Origin: Thermococcus sp. 18S1
Lineage (GTDB): Archaea > Methanobacteriota_B > Thermococci > Thermococcales > Thermococcaceae
NCBI RefSeq assembly: GCF_012027645.1
Contig: NZ_SNUU01000001.1
Coordinates: 1,612,001-1,676,000 of the forward strand
Length of the DNA stretch: 64,000 nucleotides
Direction of reading: 5' to 3'
In this document: one piece after another, positions 8,439-17,540 of the stretch
Layout of the letters: the number at the start of each line of letters is the position of its first letter
Numbering within the stretch: the stretch's first letter is position 1
Translations under genes and position numbers: made by a program
The notes under the pieces: generated by a model
The model's database searches: none
What the model saw: the letters and a program-made list of their open reading frames with translations, nothing else
What the model was told of the DNA's origin: nothing

Positions 8439-9533
8439 TCAAAGCGCCGAGACGTTGAAGAGAACCTCCATGAGCCGGCCGAAGAGATAGCTCAGGAATG
8501 CCGCTCCCAGGCCCGTCGCCACCATCTCGGCAACCTTCTTTCTGATCGAGATTCCGGAGAGGAGTGATATCAGGGTCGCCACTATTGCTAATGCAGAGCC
8601 TGCCAGCAGTATCGAGAAGGGAAGGGCCGTCAGCGAGCTAGACGCGAGGAAGTACGGCGTGACCGGGAAGGCAACACCGACCAGATAAGAGAGGCCTGTG
8701 TAGAGCGCAGCCCTTATCTCGTTCTCCTCTGCCTCCGGAAGGAGGAGCTGCATTATCGCATCGCTGTTGTCGGCGAGCTCCCTTGCCACGTCCCTTGCAA
8801 CCTCTTCAGGCATTCCTCCCTCGACGAGCTTCTCCACGAGCTCTTCGGCCGCCCTTTCAGGCGAAACCCTGAAGAGAACCTCCATCCTGTCGCGGATGGA
8901 TTCCTTAATCTGCCTCTGGGAGCGGACGGAGACGAAGGTGCCTATAGCCATCGAGAGCGCACCGGCTACGCCGACTATGAGGCCGCTTATTCCAACGAGT
9001 TGCGGGTTGTTCGGATACACAGCGGAAAGACCCGTGACGGCACCGAGGATTTCAACCAGCCCATCGTTCATGCCTAACACTAGGTCGCGGGTGTTCTCGA
9101 CGTGGAAGCGCTCCTTGCTCTCGTAGAAGAACTTCTCGTGCTCCAGCTCGTCCAGTATAACGTCCTTTATTTCATTCATCTCCTCTTCGCTGAACCTGTC
9201 GGCGTAGGTCGTGAGGTACTTGAAGTACTTCTGTATCGCACTGTTCTCCCCCATTTCAAGAAGAGAAGCAACCGAACCCGGTCCAAGGAGTCTTCTGAGG
9301 AGCTTGACGCTGAATATTGTGAGCCTCTTCACGGAAGGCTTCGGGACTTCTCCACCGTGCTGCTTTATGAAGTTGTGCCAGAACTTGGCGTGCTTTGACT
9401 CTATATTGGAGAGCCTCAGAAATTCCTTCTTTATCTCCTCGTCTTTTTCTATCTTCGCAAGCTGGGCATAGAGAACCGAGTCGGCGTATTCGTCTTTATA
9501 AAAGCCTCTGGCGAGCTTGATCATCTCGTCCAT
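8439..9533 (-). CDS. Ferritin-like domain fused to VIT1/CCC1-type iron transporter (MbfA-like)
   Basis: 364 residues. The first about 140 form a rubrerythrin-like di-iron four-helix bundle with E-x-x-H-type ligands in SNIESKHAKFWHNFI and ILDELEHEKFFYESKERF. The rest is a membrane domain with GMNDGLVEILGAVTGLSAV, the DUF125/VIT signature, and four to five further hydrophobic segments. Related ferritin-VIT fusions (MbfA) export iron or protect against iron and peroxide. Convergent with the MATE gene. Iron/manganese handling is inferred from the family. Confidence 0.88.
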   Translation of the reverse strand: MDEMIKLARGFYKDEYADSVLYAQLAKIEKDEEIKKEFLRLSNIESKHAKFWHNFIKQHGGEVPKPSVKRLTIFSVKLLRRLLGPGSVASLLEMGENSAIQKYFKYLTTYADRFSEEEMNEIKDVILDELEHEKFFYESKERFHVENTRDLVLGMNDGLVEILGAVTGLSAVYPNNPQLVGISGLIVGVAGALSMAIGTFVSVRSQRQIKESIRDRMEVLFRVSPERAAEELVEKLVEGGMPEEVARDVARELADNSDAIMQLLLPEAEENEIRAALYTGLSYLVGVAFPVTPYFLASSSLTALPFSILLAGSALAIVATLISLLSGISIRKKVAEMVATGLGAAFLSYLFGRLMEVLFNVSAL

Positions 9534-9576
9534 TCACTCACCCCCAAAGAAGAAGGATGATTATGGTTAAAACGGT

Positions 9577-9621
9577 ATTGGAACCGCTGCGATTGGAACC
9601 TCAAACCGCATTGTTTATATA
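9577..9621. promoter_or_regulatory. Promoter of dac with tandem 9-bp repeats
   Basis: ATTGGAACC occurs at 9577-9585 and again at 9592-9600, 15 bases start to start, just upstream of the TATA box TTTATATA at 9614-9621. The first copy also sits inside CGGTATTGGAACCG, a 4-bp inverted repeat. Position upstream of BRE/TATA is where archaeal activators bind. No known factor can be named. Confidence 0.45.
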
Positions 9622-9669
9622 TTGTGAGGATTTTATAAAATGGGTGGGAATTGTAATGGGGTGTTCGTG

Positions 9670-10470
9670 ATGTTCGAGAACATTGATAGCTTCGATGAAG
9701 CCTTTGAAAAACTCCTCGAAGAGCTTGAATTCGATCTCTCGAATCCCTTCGAGGACGTTAAAAAGGTCCTGTGCATCGAACCCCACCCGGACGATTGTGC
9801 AATAGGCCTCGGAGGCACCATAAAGAAGCTAACCGATGCCGGAATAGAGGTGGTTTACCTCTGCATGACCGACGGCTCAATGGGAACCCTTGACGACGAC
9901 CTGAGCTCCCACGAGCTCGCTCTCATTCGGCGGCGCGAGGAAGAGGAGAGTGCAAAAATACTTGGCGTCGAGAAAATCATTTGGATGGGGTATAGAGACA
10001 CCGAGCTCCCCTACACGAGGGAGGTCAGAAAAGACCTGGTAAAGGTAATCCGCGCCGAGAAGCCGGACGCGGTTCTCGCCCCGGACCCCTGGCTCCCCTA
10101 CGAGGCGCATCCGGACCACAGGAGGACGGGCTTCCTGGCCCTCGACGCCGTGGCCTTCTCCCAGCTCCCCAACTTCGGAAGCACGGACTTGGCGGCCGGT
10201 CTGAAACCCCACCAGGTCGAGGTCTTCGGCTTCTACTACACGGCGAAGCCCAACTACTTCGTGGAGGTAACCAGCGTCATGGAGCTGAAGCTTAGGGCGA
10301 TACGGGCCCACAGAAGCCAGTTCACCGATGACGTTTGGGAGAAATGGGAGCCCTTCTTGAGGACGGTGGCGCTCTACTACGGTAAAAAGGCGGGAGTGAA
10401 ATACGCCGAGGGGCTGCGCTTCATGCCCGGCATGTTCCTGCACATAACGCCCTTTGCGGAGCTGATTTAG
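9670..10470 (+). CDS. dac: Diacetylchitobiose deacetylase (PIG-L/LmbE family)
   Basis: 266 residues from the ATG at 9670, which follows GGGGTG with six-base spacing. The LmbE zinc motif EPHPDD gives ligands H39 and D42, and H150 in AHPDHR is the third, at the same mutual spacing as in characterised Pyrococcus Dac. In T. kodakarensis this enzyme removes the acetyl group from the non-reducing GlcNAc of GlcNAc2 and also deacetylates GlcNAc, feeding GlmA. GlmA and GlmD lie 8-12 kb downstream in the same locus, which supports the assignment over other PIG-L deacetylases. Confidence 0.92.
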   Translation: MFENIDSFDEAFEKLLEELEFDLSNPFEDVKKVLCIEPHPDDCAIGLGGTIKKLTDAGIEVVYLCMTDGSMGTLDDDLSSHELALIRRREEEESAKILGVEKIIWMGYRDTELPYTREVRKDLVKVIRAEKPDAVLAPDPWLPYEAHPDHRRTGFLALDAVAFSQLPNFGSTDLAAGLKPHQVEVFGFYYTAKPNYFVEVTSVMELKLRAIRAHRSQFTDDVWEKWEPFLRTVALYYGKKAGVKYAEGLRFMPGMFLHITPFAELI

Positions 10471-10916
10471 CCCAGCTCCATCTTCACCATTATCTCAAGC
10501 TCCTTCAGGAACTTCTCGAGGGGCATTGTATCGAGGCCGAACTGCCTGATGGATTCGTACCTCTTGGGATCGTCGGTAACGAGTAAGCTTCCAGTGCTGA
10601 TCGCTGTCGCTGCAGTAAGTATGTCCTCAAGGTCGAGCATTTTGCCCTTCTGGAGGAGCTGAGCCTCTATCTTGGCGGCTTTGGTGAGTATCTCATCGTT
10701 CAGGGGGATTATCGTGTAGATGTCCCGCAGGATCTCCAGCTCCCTCTCGACGTTTTTCCGGAGGTACGCCCTGACCGAGAGGTAGCGGTAGAGCGTGATG
10801 ACTGAGAGCGAGACGGTGAACTTGGCCAGCGTTATCTCCAGCTGCCTCTTTCTGCTGGCGGTGTGCATCTTTAGGAGCGTCCGGCTGTCGAAGGTTATCT
10901 CCGCTGGTAGCGGCAT
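10467..10916 (-). CDS. PIN-domain protein, VapC-type toxin candidate
   Basis: 149 residues. PIN-like acidic residues are seen in [11 protein letters not shown] near the N-terminus, [10 protein letters not shown] in the middle and [10 protein letters not shown] near the end. VapC toxins are Mg2+-dependent RNases that cut tRNA or rRNA. Starts three bases after the upstream VapB-like gene with GGGGAG before its ATG, and its stop overlaps the dac stop by four bases on the opposite strand. Slightly longer than many VapC proteins. Confidence 0.85.
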   Translation of the reverse strand: MPLPAEITFDSRTLLKMHTASRKRQLEITLAKFTVSLSVITLYRYLSVRAYLRKNVERELEILRDIYTIIPLNDEILTKAAKIEAQLLQKGKMLDLEDILTAATAISTGSLLVTDDPKRYESIRQFGLDTMPLEKFLKELEIMVKMELG

Positions 10917-10919
10917 GAT

Positions 10920-11129
10920 TCAACTCCCCTTCTTCTTTTCGAGCAGGTTGATGAGCATCTCGGCCTCTTCGTCGTCCATTATGACGTTGTCAACCTTCTT
11001 GTCAAGCTCGACGAGGTGCCAGGTCTCTATGAGCTTCTGGAGCACCTCATCGTAGGAGCGGGCCTCAAGCTTGTCCTTGAGGAGCTTTATCTTCCTCCAC
11101 GTGCTCTCATCAACTGCTATCGTTTTCAT
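10920..11129 (-). CDS. VapB-type antitoxin candidate
   Basis: 69 residues beginning MKTIAVDESTWRKIKLLKDK, a short strand followed by helices as in AbrB/RHH-like VapB proteins of archaea, then LEARSYDEVLQKLIETW and an acidic tail ending LLEKKKGS. Start at 11129 follows GGGAG and lies inside the last 20 bases of the beta-glycosidase gene, so the pair may be cotranscribed with it. Assignment rests on position next to the PIN gene and the family pattern. Confidence 0.8.
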   Translation of the reverse strand: MKTIAVDESTWRKIKLLKDKLEARSYDEVLQKLIETWHLVELDKKVDNVIMDDEEAEMLINLLEKKKGS

Positions 11130-12582
11130 CTCCCAATCCCTCCGTGACAATTCTTCTATAGGTCTCCACGCTCTTCCTACGCGGGATTCTCTCCTTGGTT
11201 ATCAGGTCAACCTCGTAGAGGCCGAAGCGTATCTTGAACCCCATCGCCCACTCGTAGTTGTCCGTCAGGGCCCAGTGGAAGTAACCCCTGACGTCGGCAC
11301 CGTTCTCAATCGCCCTGAACAGCTCTCTCACATGGCTGACGATGTACCGCGGCCTCAGTATGTCCTTGGAGTCAGCTATGCCGTTTTCGGTTATATAGAC
11401 CGGCTTTCCGTACTCCGCAGCTATCATCGTCGAGTCGTATATACCTTTCGGATAGACTTCCCAGCCAAAGTCGCTGGTCGGATTGTTGTCCGGGGAGACG
11501 CTGCTCGGATTTCCGGAATAGCCGTATCCCTCTGCACCCACGAAGCTGACCATAGGAAGTTCCTTGAACTTTGGCTCGACCCATTTCACGACCTCTCTGG
11601 TGTAGTAGTTGTTTCCTATCCAGTCGTTTCTGGCCAGGTGGTCGATCTTAATCTGCTCCCAGTTCAGGTCAAGGTCTACCCTTCCCTCGTTCAGGGCATC
11701 GAGGAAGAGCCTGTTGTGGAAGTAGTCGTAGTTTTCAGCAGCTTTGACGTCCCGCTCGTCATTCGGGTTCAGGGGGTAGGCGGGGATTATGTTGAGGATT
11801 ATCCCGACAGGGGCCTTTGAAAACTCCTTTATCGCATCGTATGCCCTCGCGTGTGCCACCATCTGGTGAATTATGACCTTCTTCGCCGCGTTGGGGTTCA
11901 GTATCCCGGGCGGCCAGCCGACGTAGGGGGCGAGGTAGCCAAGCTCAACGGTAACCATCGGCTCGTCAAAGGTGGCCCAGAAGTCAACGAGATCAGAGAA
12001 CTTCCAAGCGACATATGCCGAGAATTTGGCGAACTCGACTATGCTCCTCTCGTCAACCCAGCCCCTGGCGTGGGCCCCTTCAAAATCTCTCCTCACCTCA
12101 ATGGGGTCGTGTATCCATATCGGCAGCGTCTGGTGGTTGAGCGTCACGAACGTTGAAAAGCCGAGCTTTTTGAGGTTCTTCAGCACCGCCCGATAGTGGG
12201 CCACTGCGGGCTGGTTGGCCAGTTCATCAAGTCTCTCCAGAGTTTCCTTCTCTATCCTGATTCCCTTTATCAGCCCATAGGAATCCCTTCTAATCTCGGC
12301 CTCAACGCTGAATGTTGGGCACGGGAATATCCTGCTCCACTCTATTGTAAGCTGATATGCGTTTAAGCCCAGATCCTTTGCCAATCTGTGGTCAATCTCG
12401 TAGAGTTCGTAGTTATTTATGCCGTCCTCGGGCAGATCCCCGCTTACGAGGTCGTTTTTGATGTTGAAGGGGTCCCTGACCCAGTGCCACCAGTCACTTC
12501 TTGTATCAACGTTCCTCCTGAGCGGATCACCCATCTCGAACTGAAAAGCCGATTGAACGACACCCCAGTGAAATTCCGCCAT
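11110..12582 (-). CDS. GH1 beta-glycosidase
   Basis: 490 residues from the ATG at 12582 after GGTGG. GH1 features include FHWGVVQSAFQFE at the start, LTIEWSRIFP, the acid/base region WATFDEPMV and the nucleophile region PVYITENGIAD. The catalytic glutamates are kept, but the asparagine that usually precedes the acid/base (NEP) is aspartate here. The gene is divergent from a sugar ABC transporter and belongs to the chitobiose locus, as does the beta-glycosidase of the corresponding T. kodakarensis cluster. Likely cytoplasmic hydrolysis of imported beta-linked oligosaccharides. Confidence 0.93.
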   Translation of the reverse strand: MAEFHWGVVQSAFQFEMGDPLRRNVDTRSDWWHWVRDPFNIKNDLVSGDLPEDGINNYELYEIDHRLAKDLGLNAYQLTIEWSRIFPCPTFSVEAEIRRDSYGLIKGIRIEKETLERLDELANQPAVAHYRAVLKNLKKLGFSTFVTLNHQTLPIWIHDPIEVRRDFEGAHARGWVDERSIVEFAKFSAYVAWKFSDLVDFWATFDEPMVTVELGYLAPYVGWPPGILNPNAAKKVIIHQMVAHARAYDAIKEFSKAPVGIILNIIPAYPLNPNDERDVKAAENYDYFHNRLFLDALNEGRVDLDLNWEQIKIDHLARNDWIGNNYYTREVVKWVEPKFKELPMVSFVGAEGYGYSGNPSSVSPDNNPTSDFGWEVYPKGIYDSTMIAAEYGKPVYITENGIADSKDILRPRYIVSHVRELFRAIENGADVRGYFHWALTDNYEWAMGFKIRFGLYEVDLITKERIPRRKSVETYRRIVTEGLGDENDSS

Positions 12583-12789
12583 TAGTTCCACCTACGGCAT
12601 TTATAGATTTTGATATTTTTATAATTTTCCTACTTGTTCTGTCGAAACATGAACTACATTATATGCCCCCGCCGTTACCGTTTTCATGTACTACAATGTG
12701 CACCGTATACCCACCCTGTTCACCAAAAAGCTTATATAGATTTGGCTAGTGTTATAAAATTGACATTATTTATAATGAGGTGGGAAACT
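12583..12789. promoter_or_regulatory. Divergent control region between beta-glycosidase and transporter operon
   Basis: Two TATA boxes are seen: on the minus strand ATTATAAAAAT at about 12615-12624, and on the plus strand TTATATAG at 12732-12739. Between them lie two imperfect copies of CATGnACTACAnT, at 12648-12660 and 12685-12697, 37 bases apart. They are good candidates for a shared operator serving both genes. Confidence 0.5.
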
Positions 12790-14595
12790 ATGAAAAGATA
12801 CCTCGCCTTAGTACTGGCAGCTCTTCTGTTGGTAAGCATCTGGAGCTTTGCCTCCGTGAGTGCTGAAGACTTCCCGCGAAGTGAAACTATATACACCGCC
12901 AACAGTGCTCCCCCGACCAGCGCCAATCCGTTCCAGGGCGGCAACATAATAGGCATAGACGGTCTCGTTTTTGAGCCCCTCTTCATGCTGAACTTCATGA
13001 CGACGGAGCTCAAGCCCTGGCTCGCCGAGTACGGGAAGTGGGTGGACAGCACCACCTACGAGGTGAAGCTCCGCGAGGGAACTACGTGGCAGGACGGGAA
13101 GCCCCTGACCGCCGAGGACGTAAAGTTCTCCTTCGAGTACTACGAAAAGCTCGGACTGAAGAAGTTCGATGGTCTGAGCGAAATCAAGGTGGTTGACGAC
13201 AGAACCGTCCGCTTTATATTCTCCGGCCAGCCCAACGTGTGGGTCTGGGACCAGAACCTCTACTCGGTCCTCATAATACCAAAGCACATCTTCGAGAACC
13301 TCGACCCCGAGAAGGTTAAGACAATGACCTTCACCGGCGACGACAAGAAATACCTCGTCGGTTCCGGTGCTTACAAGCTCAAGGAGGTCGTCGAACAGCA
13401 GAAGTCCATCCTTGAGAGGAACGAGGACTGGTGGGGAGCGAAGTACTTCAACAAGCCCGCCGCCAAGTACATCATCCAACTCTACGTTTCGAGCAACGAT
13501 CAGGCAGCAAACATGTTCCTCAAGGGCGACCTCGATGTTGCCACCTACTACCTCGATATAGCCGAGCTCAAGAAGCAGAACCCGAACATCGTCAGCTGGC
13601 TCGACAAGGAGCCCTACTTCCCGCCGGTCGTTCCAGTGGTTCTCTACTTCAACACCGAAAAGCCTCCCATGAACATGCCCGCCTTCAGAAAGGCCATAGC
13701 AATGGCCATCAACCCGGAGCAGATCGTCCAGCAGGGGCCGATAAGCGCGGTTCCGGACCAGACTCCGCTCGGACCCATCATGCAGGGCTGGAAGGACAAG
13801 ATCGGTGCCAATGACCTCATCAACGAGTACGGATGGAAGTACGGAGACCTTCAGGGTGCCATGAAGATACTCGACCAGCTGGGCATTAAGGACACCGATG
13901 GTGATGGTATCAGGGAGTACAACGGAAAGCCAATTGAGCTGCACTTCGTCACCTGTTCCGGCTGTTCGGACTGGATACAGGCGGGCGAGATAATCGCCAA
14001 CCAGCTCAAGCCCCTCGGAATAAAAGTGGTCATAGACAAAGGTGACTGGACCAACTTCTTCATGGCCAAGCTCAACAGCGGCGACTTTGACCTAGCTCTC
14101 CACTGGGCCGGAACCTTCAAACCGGACCCGTACAGCGTCTACTACAACCTCATGTACTATAAGAACGAGACTGACAAGGGAGGCGCCAATTTCGGCAACT
14201 ACCACAACGAGAGGGCCAATGAACTCCTCCAGAAGCTCGCAGCGACGCCCAACGCTGATGAACAGATAACGTATCTCAAGGAGCTGACCCAGATATGGCT
14301 CCAGGACGTTCCGGCGGTTCCCGTCTACACTGGAACGGTCTTCTACGAGGCCAACACCCAGTACTGGAAGAACTGGCCCAACGAGAAGAACCCATACGGC
14401 GTTCCGATATTCTGGCCCGGCTTTGGAACCTGGGGTACCGCGCTGGCGATGCTCGGAGTCCAGCCCGCCCAGGCACCCACGACAACCACTCCAAGCGGAA
14501 CCACAACGACGACAACAAGCGGAGGAGGAATCTGCGGTCCTGCAGCCCTGCTGCTGCTGGCGGTAGTGCCTCTCCTTGTGAAGAGGAGGCGTTAA
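12790..14595 (+). CDS. ABC transporter substrate-binding protein (family 5) with CGP-CTERM tail
   Basis: 601 residues from the ATG at 12790, preceded by GAGGTG; the longer upstream frame runs through the promoter. A signal peptide MKRYLALVLAALLLVSIW..SVSA opens it. The body has family 5 (Opp/Dpp) traits such as WQDGKPLTAEDVKFSFEYY. A Thr-rich linker at about 565-580 precedes GGGICGPAALLLLAVV and an RRR end, the CGP-CTERM anchoring/sorting signal seen in Thermococcales. With the following four genes it forms an importer, probably for chitooligosaccharides judging from GlmD, GlmA and Dac nearby. Confidence 0.93.
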   Translation: MKRYLALVLAALLLVSIWSFASVSAEDFPRSETIYTANSAPPTSANPFQGGNIIGIDGLVFEPLFMLNFMTTELKPWLAEYGKWVDSTTYEVKLREGTTWQDGKPLTAEDVKFSFEYYEKLGLKKFDGLSEIKVVDDRTVRFIFSGQPNVWVWDQNLYSVLIIPKHIFENLDPEKVKTMTFTGDDKKYLVGSGAYKLKEVVEQQKSILERNEDWWGAKYFNKPAAKYIIQLYVSSNDQAANMFLKGDLDVATYYLDIAELKKQNPNIVSWLDKEPYFPPVVPVVLYFNTEKPPMNMPAFRKAIAMAINPEQIVQQGPISAVPDQTPLGPIMQGWKDKIGANDLINEYGWKYGDLQGAMKILDQLGIKDTDGDGIREYNGKPIELHFVTCSGCSDWIQAGEIIANQLKPLGIKVVIDKGDWTNFFMAKLNSGDFDLALHWAGTFKPDPYSVYYNLMYYKNETDKGGANFGNYHNERANELLQKLAATPNADEQITYLKELTQIWLQDVPAVPVYTGTVFYEANTQYWKNWPNEKNPYGVPIFWPGFGTWGTALAMLGVQPAQAPTTTTPSGTTTTTTSGGGICGPAALLLLAVVPLLVKRRR

Positions 14596-14639
14596 CCCTT
14601 TTTCTTCCTTTTGCCAATTTATAATCGGGAGGGAAAACA

Positions 14640-15632
14640 ATGGGGTTCAGGAGGTATCTCGCCAGAAAAACCTTCGTTTACGCGATAACTTTCCTGTTTG
14701 CGGTAACCCTTAACTGGCTTCTGCCCAGGCTCATGCCGGGCAACCCTATAGAGGCTATGATAGACTCTACCCTCAACCTCTCACCCGGGGAGAGGGAGAT
14801 TCTGATTAAATTTTATGAGGAACTTTACGGGCTTAACGAGCCCCTCTGGCAGCAGTTTGTTAACTTCTGGGTAAGACTCTTCCACGGTGATTTGGGGTAC
14901 AGCCTTCTCTATAAGGCCCCCGTATGGGATTTAATCAAGCACGCCCTTCCGTATGATATCGTTCTCCTGTTGCCGGCCATAGCACTCAGCTGGATTGTGG
15001 GCAACTGGCTGGGTGCGATAGCGGGTAAGAATAAGAGGTACGACCGCTACATGATGCCTCTATTTTATTTCCTCGCCAGTATGCCCTACTTCTGGTTTGC
15101 CATGCTCCTCGTTTACTTCATAGGAGTCAGGGCAGGCTGGCTTCCCTATCAGGGTGCCTACGACCCTTCTCTGCTTCCCAGCTTCTCGTGGGAGTTCATA
15201 AAGAGTTTCATCTCCCACTGGATACTTCCCTTCCTTAGCCTGTTCATAGTTATGATAGGAAGCTGGGCTATAGGGATGCGCAACATGATAATCTACGAAC
15301 TTGAGGCGGACTACGTTCGCTACCTGGAGTCCCTTGGGGCCAGTGAAAAGCTAATGACCAAGCATGCGTACAGAAACGCCATTCTCCCCCAAGTTACAGG
15401 ACTGGCACTTCAGCTCGGTCTGATGGTTGCGGGAGCGATAGCTACCGAGATAGTATTCAACTATCCGGGGATAGGAATACTCCTGATGAACGCTGCGCTG
15501 AGTCAGGATTACTTCCTTCTCCAGGGGGCGTTCCTCATGGTCGTTATCTCGGTTCTGGCTGCGAACTTCATCATAGACATAGTCTACGCCTTCATTGACC
15601 CACGCGTCAGAACGAGCTACACGGAGGGTTAA
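14640..15632 (+). CDS. ABC transporter permease, DppB-like
   Basis: 330 residues, six membrane segments. The N-terminus RRYLARKTFVYAITFLFAVTLNWLLPRLMPGNP is typical of the first Opp/Dpp permease (shown here as a run over residues 4-36). The EAA-type ATPase-contact loop is visible as YVRYLESLGASEKLMTKHAYRN. Follows the binding-protein gene by 44 bp with GGGAGG before the ATG. Confidence 0.95.
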   Translation: MGFRRYLARKTFVYAITFLFAVTLNWLLPRLMPGNPIEAMIDSTLNLSPGEREILIKFYEELYGLNEPLWQQFVNFWVRLFHGDLGYSLLYKAPVWDLIKHALPYDIVLLLPAIALSWIVGNWLGAIAGKNKRYDRYMMPLFYFLASMPYFWFAMLLVYFIGVRAGWLPYQGAYDPSLLPSFSWEFIKSFISHWILPFLSLFIVMIGSWAIGMRNMIIYELEADYVRYLESLGASEKLMTKHAYRNAILPQVTGLALQLGLMVAGAIATEIVFNYPGIGILLMNAALSQDYFLLQGAFLMVVISVLAANFIIDIVYAFIDPRVRTSYTEG

Positions 15633-15634
15633 AG

Positions 15635-16573
15635 ATGGGCAAAAAGGACAGACTCTACAAGTTCAAACTCGCCATGAAGAACAACAAGTTCCGATTCGGC
15701 TTTGGGATACTCGTATTCTTCGTGATATTTGCTATAATCGGCCCTCTGTTCACTGTGTTCTCAAGCGATGGGCTATACTACGAGACCATACCCGGGACGA
15801 ACATCACGGTGGCGACCTACTCCACCAAGACCCTTCCGCCGATGAGCAGGGAGGTTCTCACAACGTACACCGGCAGGCAGGTGGAGGTTCTCCACATCCT
15901 TGGAACGGACAAGCTCGGAAAGGACCTCTATGCTCTCCTCGTCTACGGTCTGAGGACCAGCCTCTGGGTGGCGGTGCTGGCGGCGGCGATTGGGACCGCA
16001 CTTGGAATCACCATAGGCTTCATCGCGGGCTACAAGGGCGGACTGACCGACGAACTGCTCATGATGTTCGTCAACATAATGCTGGTTATCCCATCGATAG
16101 TGCTGCTCATACTGGTCGCGGCATATCTTGAAGCCAGAAGCCCCGAGGTTCAGGCGGTTATCATAGGCCTAACCGGCTGGCCCTGGGTGGCCAGAGCCGT
16201 TCGCTCCCAGACCCTCTCGCTGAAGAACCGCGAGTTCGTGAACCTGGCGAGGATAGTTGGCCTCAGCGACCTCAGGATAATCTTCGAGGAGATAATGCCC
16301 AACATGATTTCCTACATCTTCATGGTCGGAATCCTGCAGTTCAGCGGCGCGATACTTGCCTCGGCGACGCTCGACTTCATAGGCCTCGGTCCAACGACGG
16401 CTGTATCGCTGGGAACGATACTCCAGAAGGCGATAGCCCACAACGCCCTCCAGTTCGGCTGGTGGTGGTGGTTCATTCCGCCAGGGCTGATAATCACCCT
16501 CATCATCACGGCGTTGTTCTTCATCAACCTGGGTATGGAAGAGGTGTTCAATCCAAGGCTGAGGAGGGAATGA
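15635..16573 (+). CDS. ABC transporter permease, DppC-like
   Basis: 312 residues with a TM near residues 20-40, an extracytoplasmic segment to about 85, and the DppC signature ILGTDKLGKDLYALLVYGLRTSL. The EAA loop appears as FVNLARIVGLSDLRIIFEEIMPN. Two bases separate it from the previous stop, so it is coupled to DppB. Confidence 0.95.
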   Translation: MGKKDRLYKFKLAMKNNKFRFGFGILVFFVIFAIIGPLFTVFSSDGLYYETIPGTNITVATYSTKTLPPMSREVLTTYTGRQVEVLHILGTDKLGKDLYALLVYGLRTSLWVAVLAAAIGTALGITIGFIAGYKGGLTDELLMMFVNIMLVIPSIVLLILVAAYLEARSPEVQAVIIGLTGWPWVARAVRSQTLSLKNREFVNLARIVGLSDLRIIFEEIMPNMISYIFMVGILQFSGAILASATLDFIGLGPTTAVSLGTILQKAIAHNALQFGWWWWFIPPGLIITLIITALFFINLGMEEVFNPRLRRE

Positions 16574-16574
16574 C

Positions 16575-17540
16575 ATGCTCACCGTTGAGAACCTTAAAAT
16601 TTACTACGCAACCCCCGTCGGCCACGTAAAGGCCGTTGACGGCGTCAGCTTTGATGTCAAGGAGGGGGAGGTCTTCGGCATAGCCGGCGAGAGTGGCTGT
16701 GGAAAATCAACCCTCGTGCACTCCCTCATCCTCAGGAAGCCGCCGATGGTTCACATGGGTGGAAAGGCGCTCTTCAAGGGCAGGGACCTGATGAGGCTGA
16801 GCGAGGAAGAGGCAAGGAGAATACGCTACACCGAGCTGTCAATCATCCCACAGTACGCGATGAACGCCCTGAACCCGACCAAGAAAATCAGGGACATAGT
16901 CTGGGATCTGGCAAGGGAACACGGCCACACGGACAGAGAAGAGGTCGAGAAGCTCCTCCGCGAGAGGCTGGCTATGGTGAAGCTCAGTCCCAATGTGGCG
17001 AACATGTACCCCGTCGAGCTGAGCGGTGGAATGCGCCAGCGCGCCACCATGGTCGTCTCAACGCTTCTCAACCCTGACCTGCTCATAGCGGACGAGGTAA
17101 CCTCAGCCCTTGACGTCACGACCCAGCGCGTCGTCATTGAGCTACTCCACCACTTCATGGAGGAGGGCATAGTCAAGTCGATAATCTTCGTCACCCACGA
17201 CCTGGCGATACTCGACAAGATAGCCGACAGGATAATGGTGATGTACGCGGGTAAGGTCGTCGAAATCGGACCCACGGAGGAGATAATCAACAACCCGGTT
17301 CATCCATACACCCGGCTTCTCCTCAACTCCCTTCCCAGAATGGGAGTGCAGTACAGGAGGCAGAAGCTGAGCGGTATTCCGGGATATCCGATAAGCCTGC
17401 TCAACCCTCCGAAGGGCTGCCGCTTCTACACCCGCTGTCCCTACGCCCTCGAGAAGTGCCCCAGTGAGGAACCGCCGCTCCTGAGCGTTGGAAGGGAACA
17501 CTACGTTGCCTGTCACGTCGCCGGGGGTGAGGGCCAATGA
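16575..17540 (+). CDS. ABC transporter ATP-binding protein, DppD-like
   Basis: 321 residues. Walker A is GESGCGKST, the signature is LSGGMRQR, Walker B is LLIADEVTSALD, and the H-loop is FVTHDLAI. The C-terminal Opp/Dpp extension holds cysteines in CRFYTRCPYALEKCP and VACHVAG; such cysteines bind an iron-sulfur cluster in some Dpp ATPases. One base separates it from the DppC stop. Confidence 0.95.
   Translation: MLTVENLKIYYATPVGHVKAVDGVSFDVKEGEVFGIAGESGCGKSTLVHSLILRKPPMVHMGGKALFKGRDLMRLSEEEARRIRYTELSIIPQYAMNALNPTKKIRDIVWDLAREHGHTDREEVEKLLRERLAMVKLSPNVANMYPVELSGGMRQRATMVVSTLLNPDLLIADEVTSALDVTTQRVVIELLHHFMEEGIVKSIIFVTHDLAILDKIADRIMVMYAGKVVEIGPTEEIINNPVHPYTRLLLNSLPRMGVQYRRQKLSGIPGYPISLLNPPKGCRFYTRCPYALEKCPSEEPPLLSVGREHYVACHVAGGEGQ

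Noticed and set aside
12808-13944. Long open frame on the minus strand opposite the binding-protein gene
   Set aside because: Leu/Val/Asp-rich composition is a mirror of the strong third-position bias of the real gene; no start signal or family.
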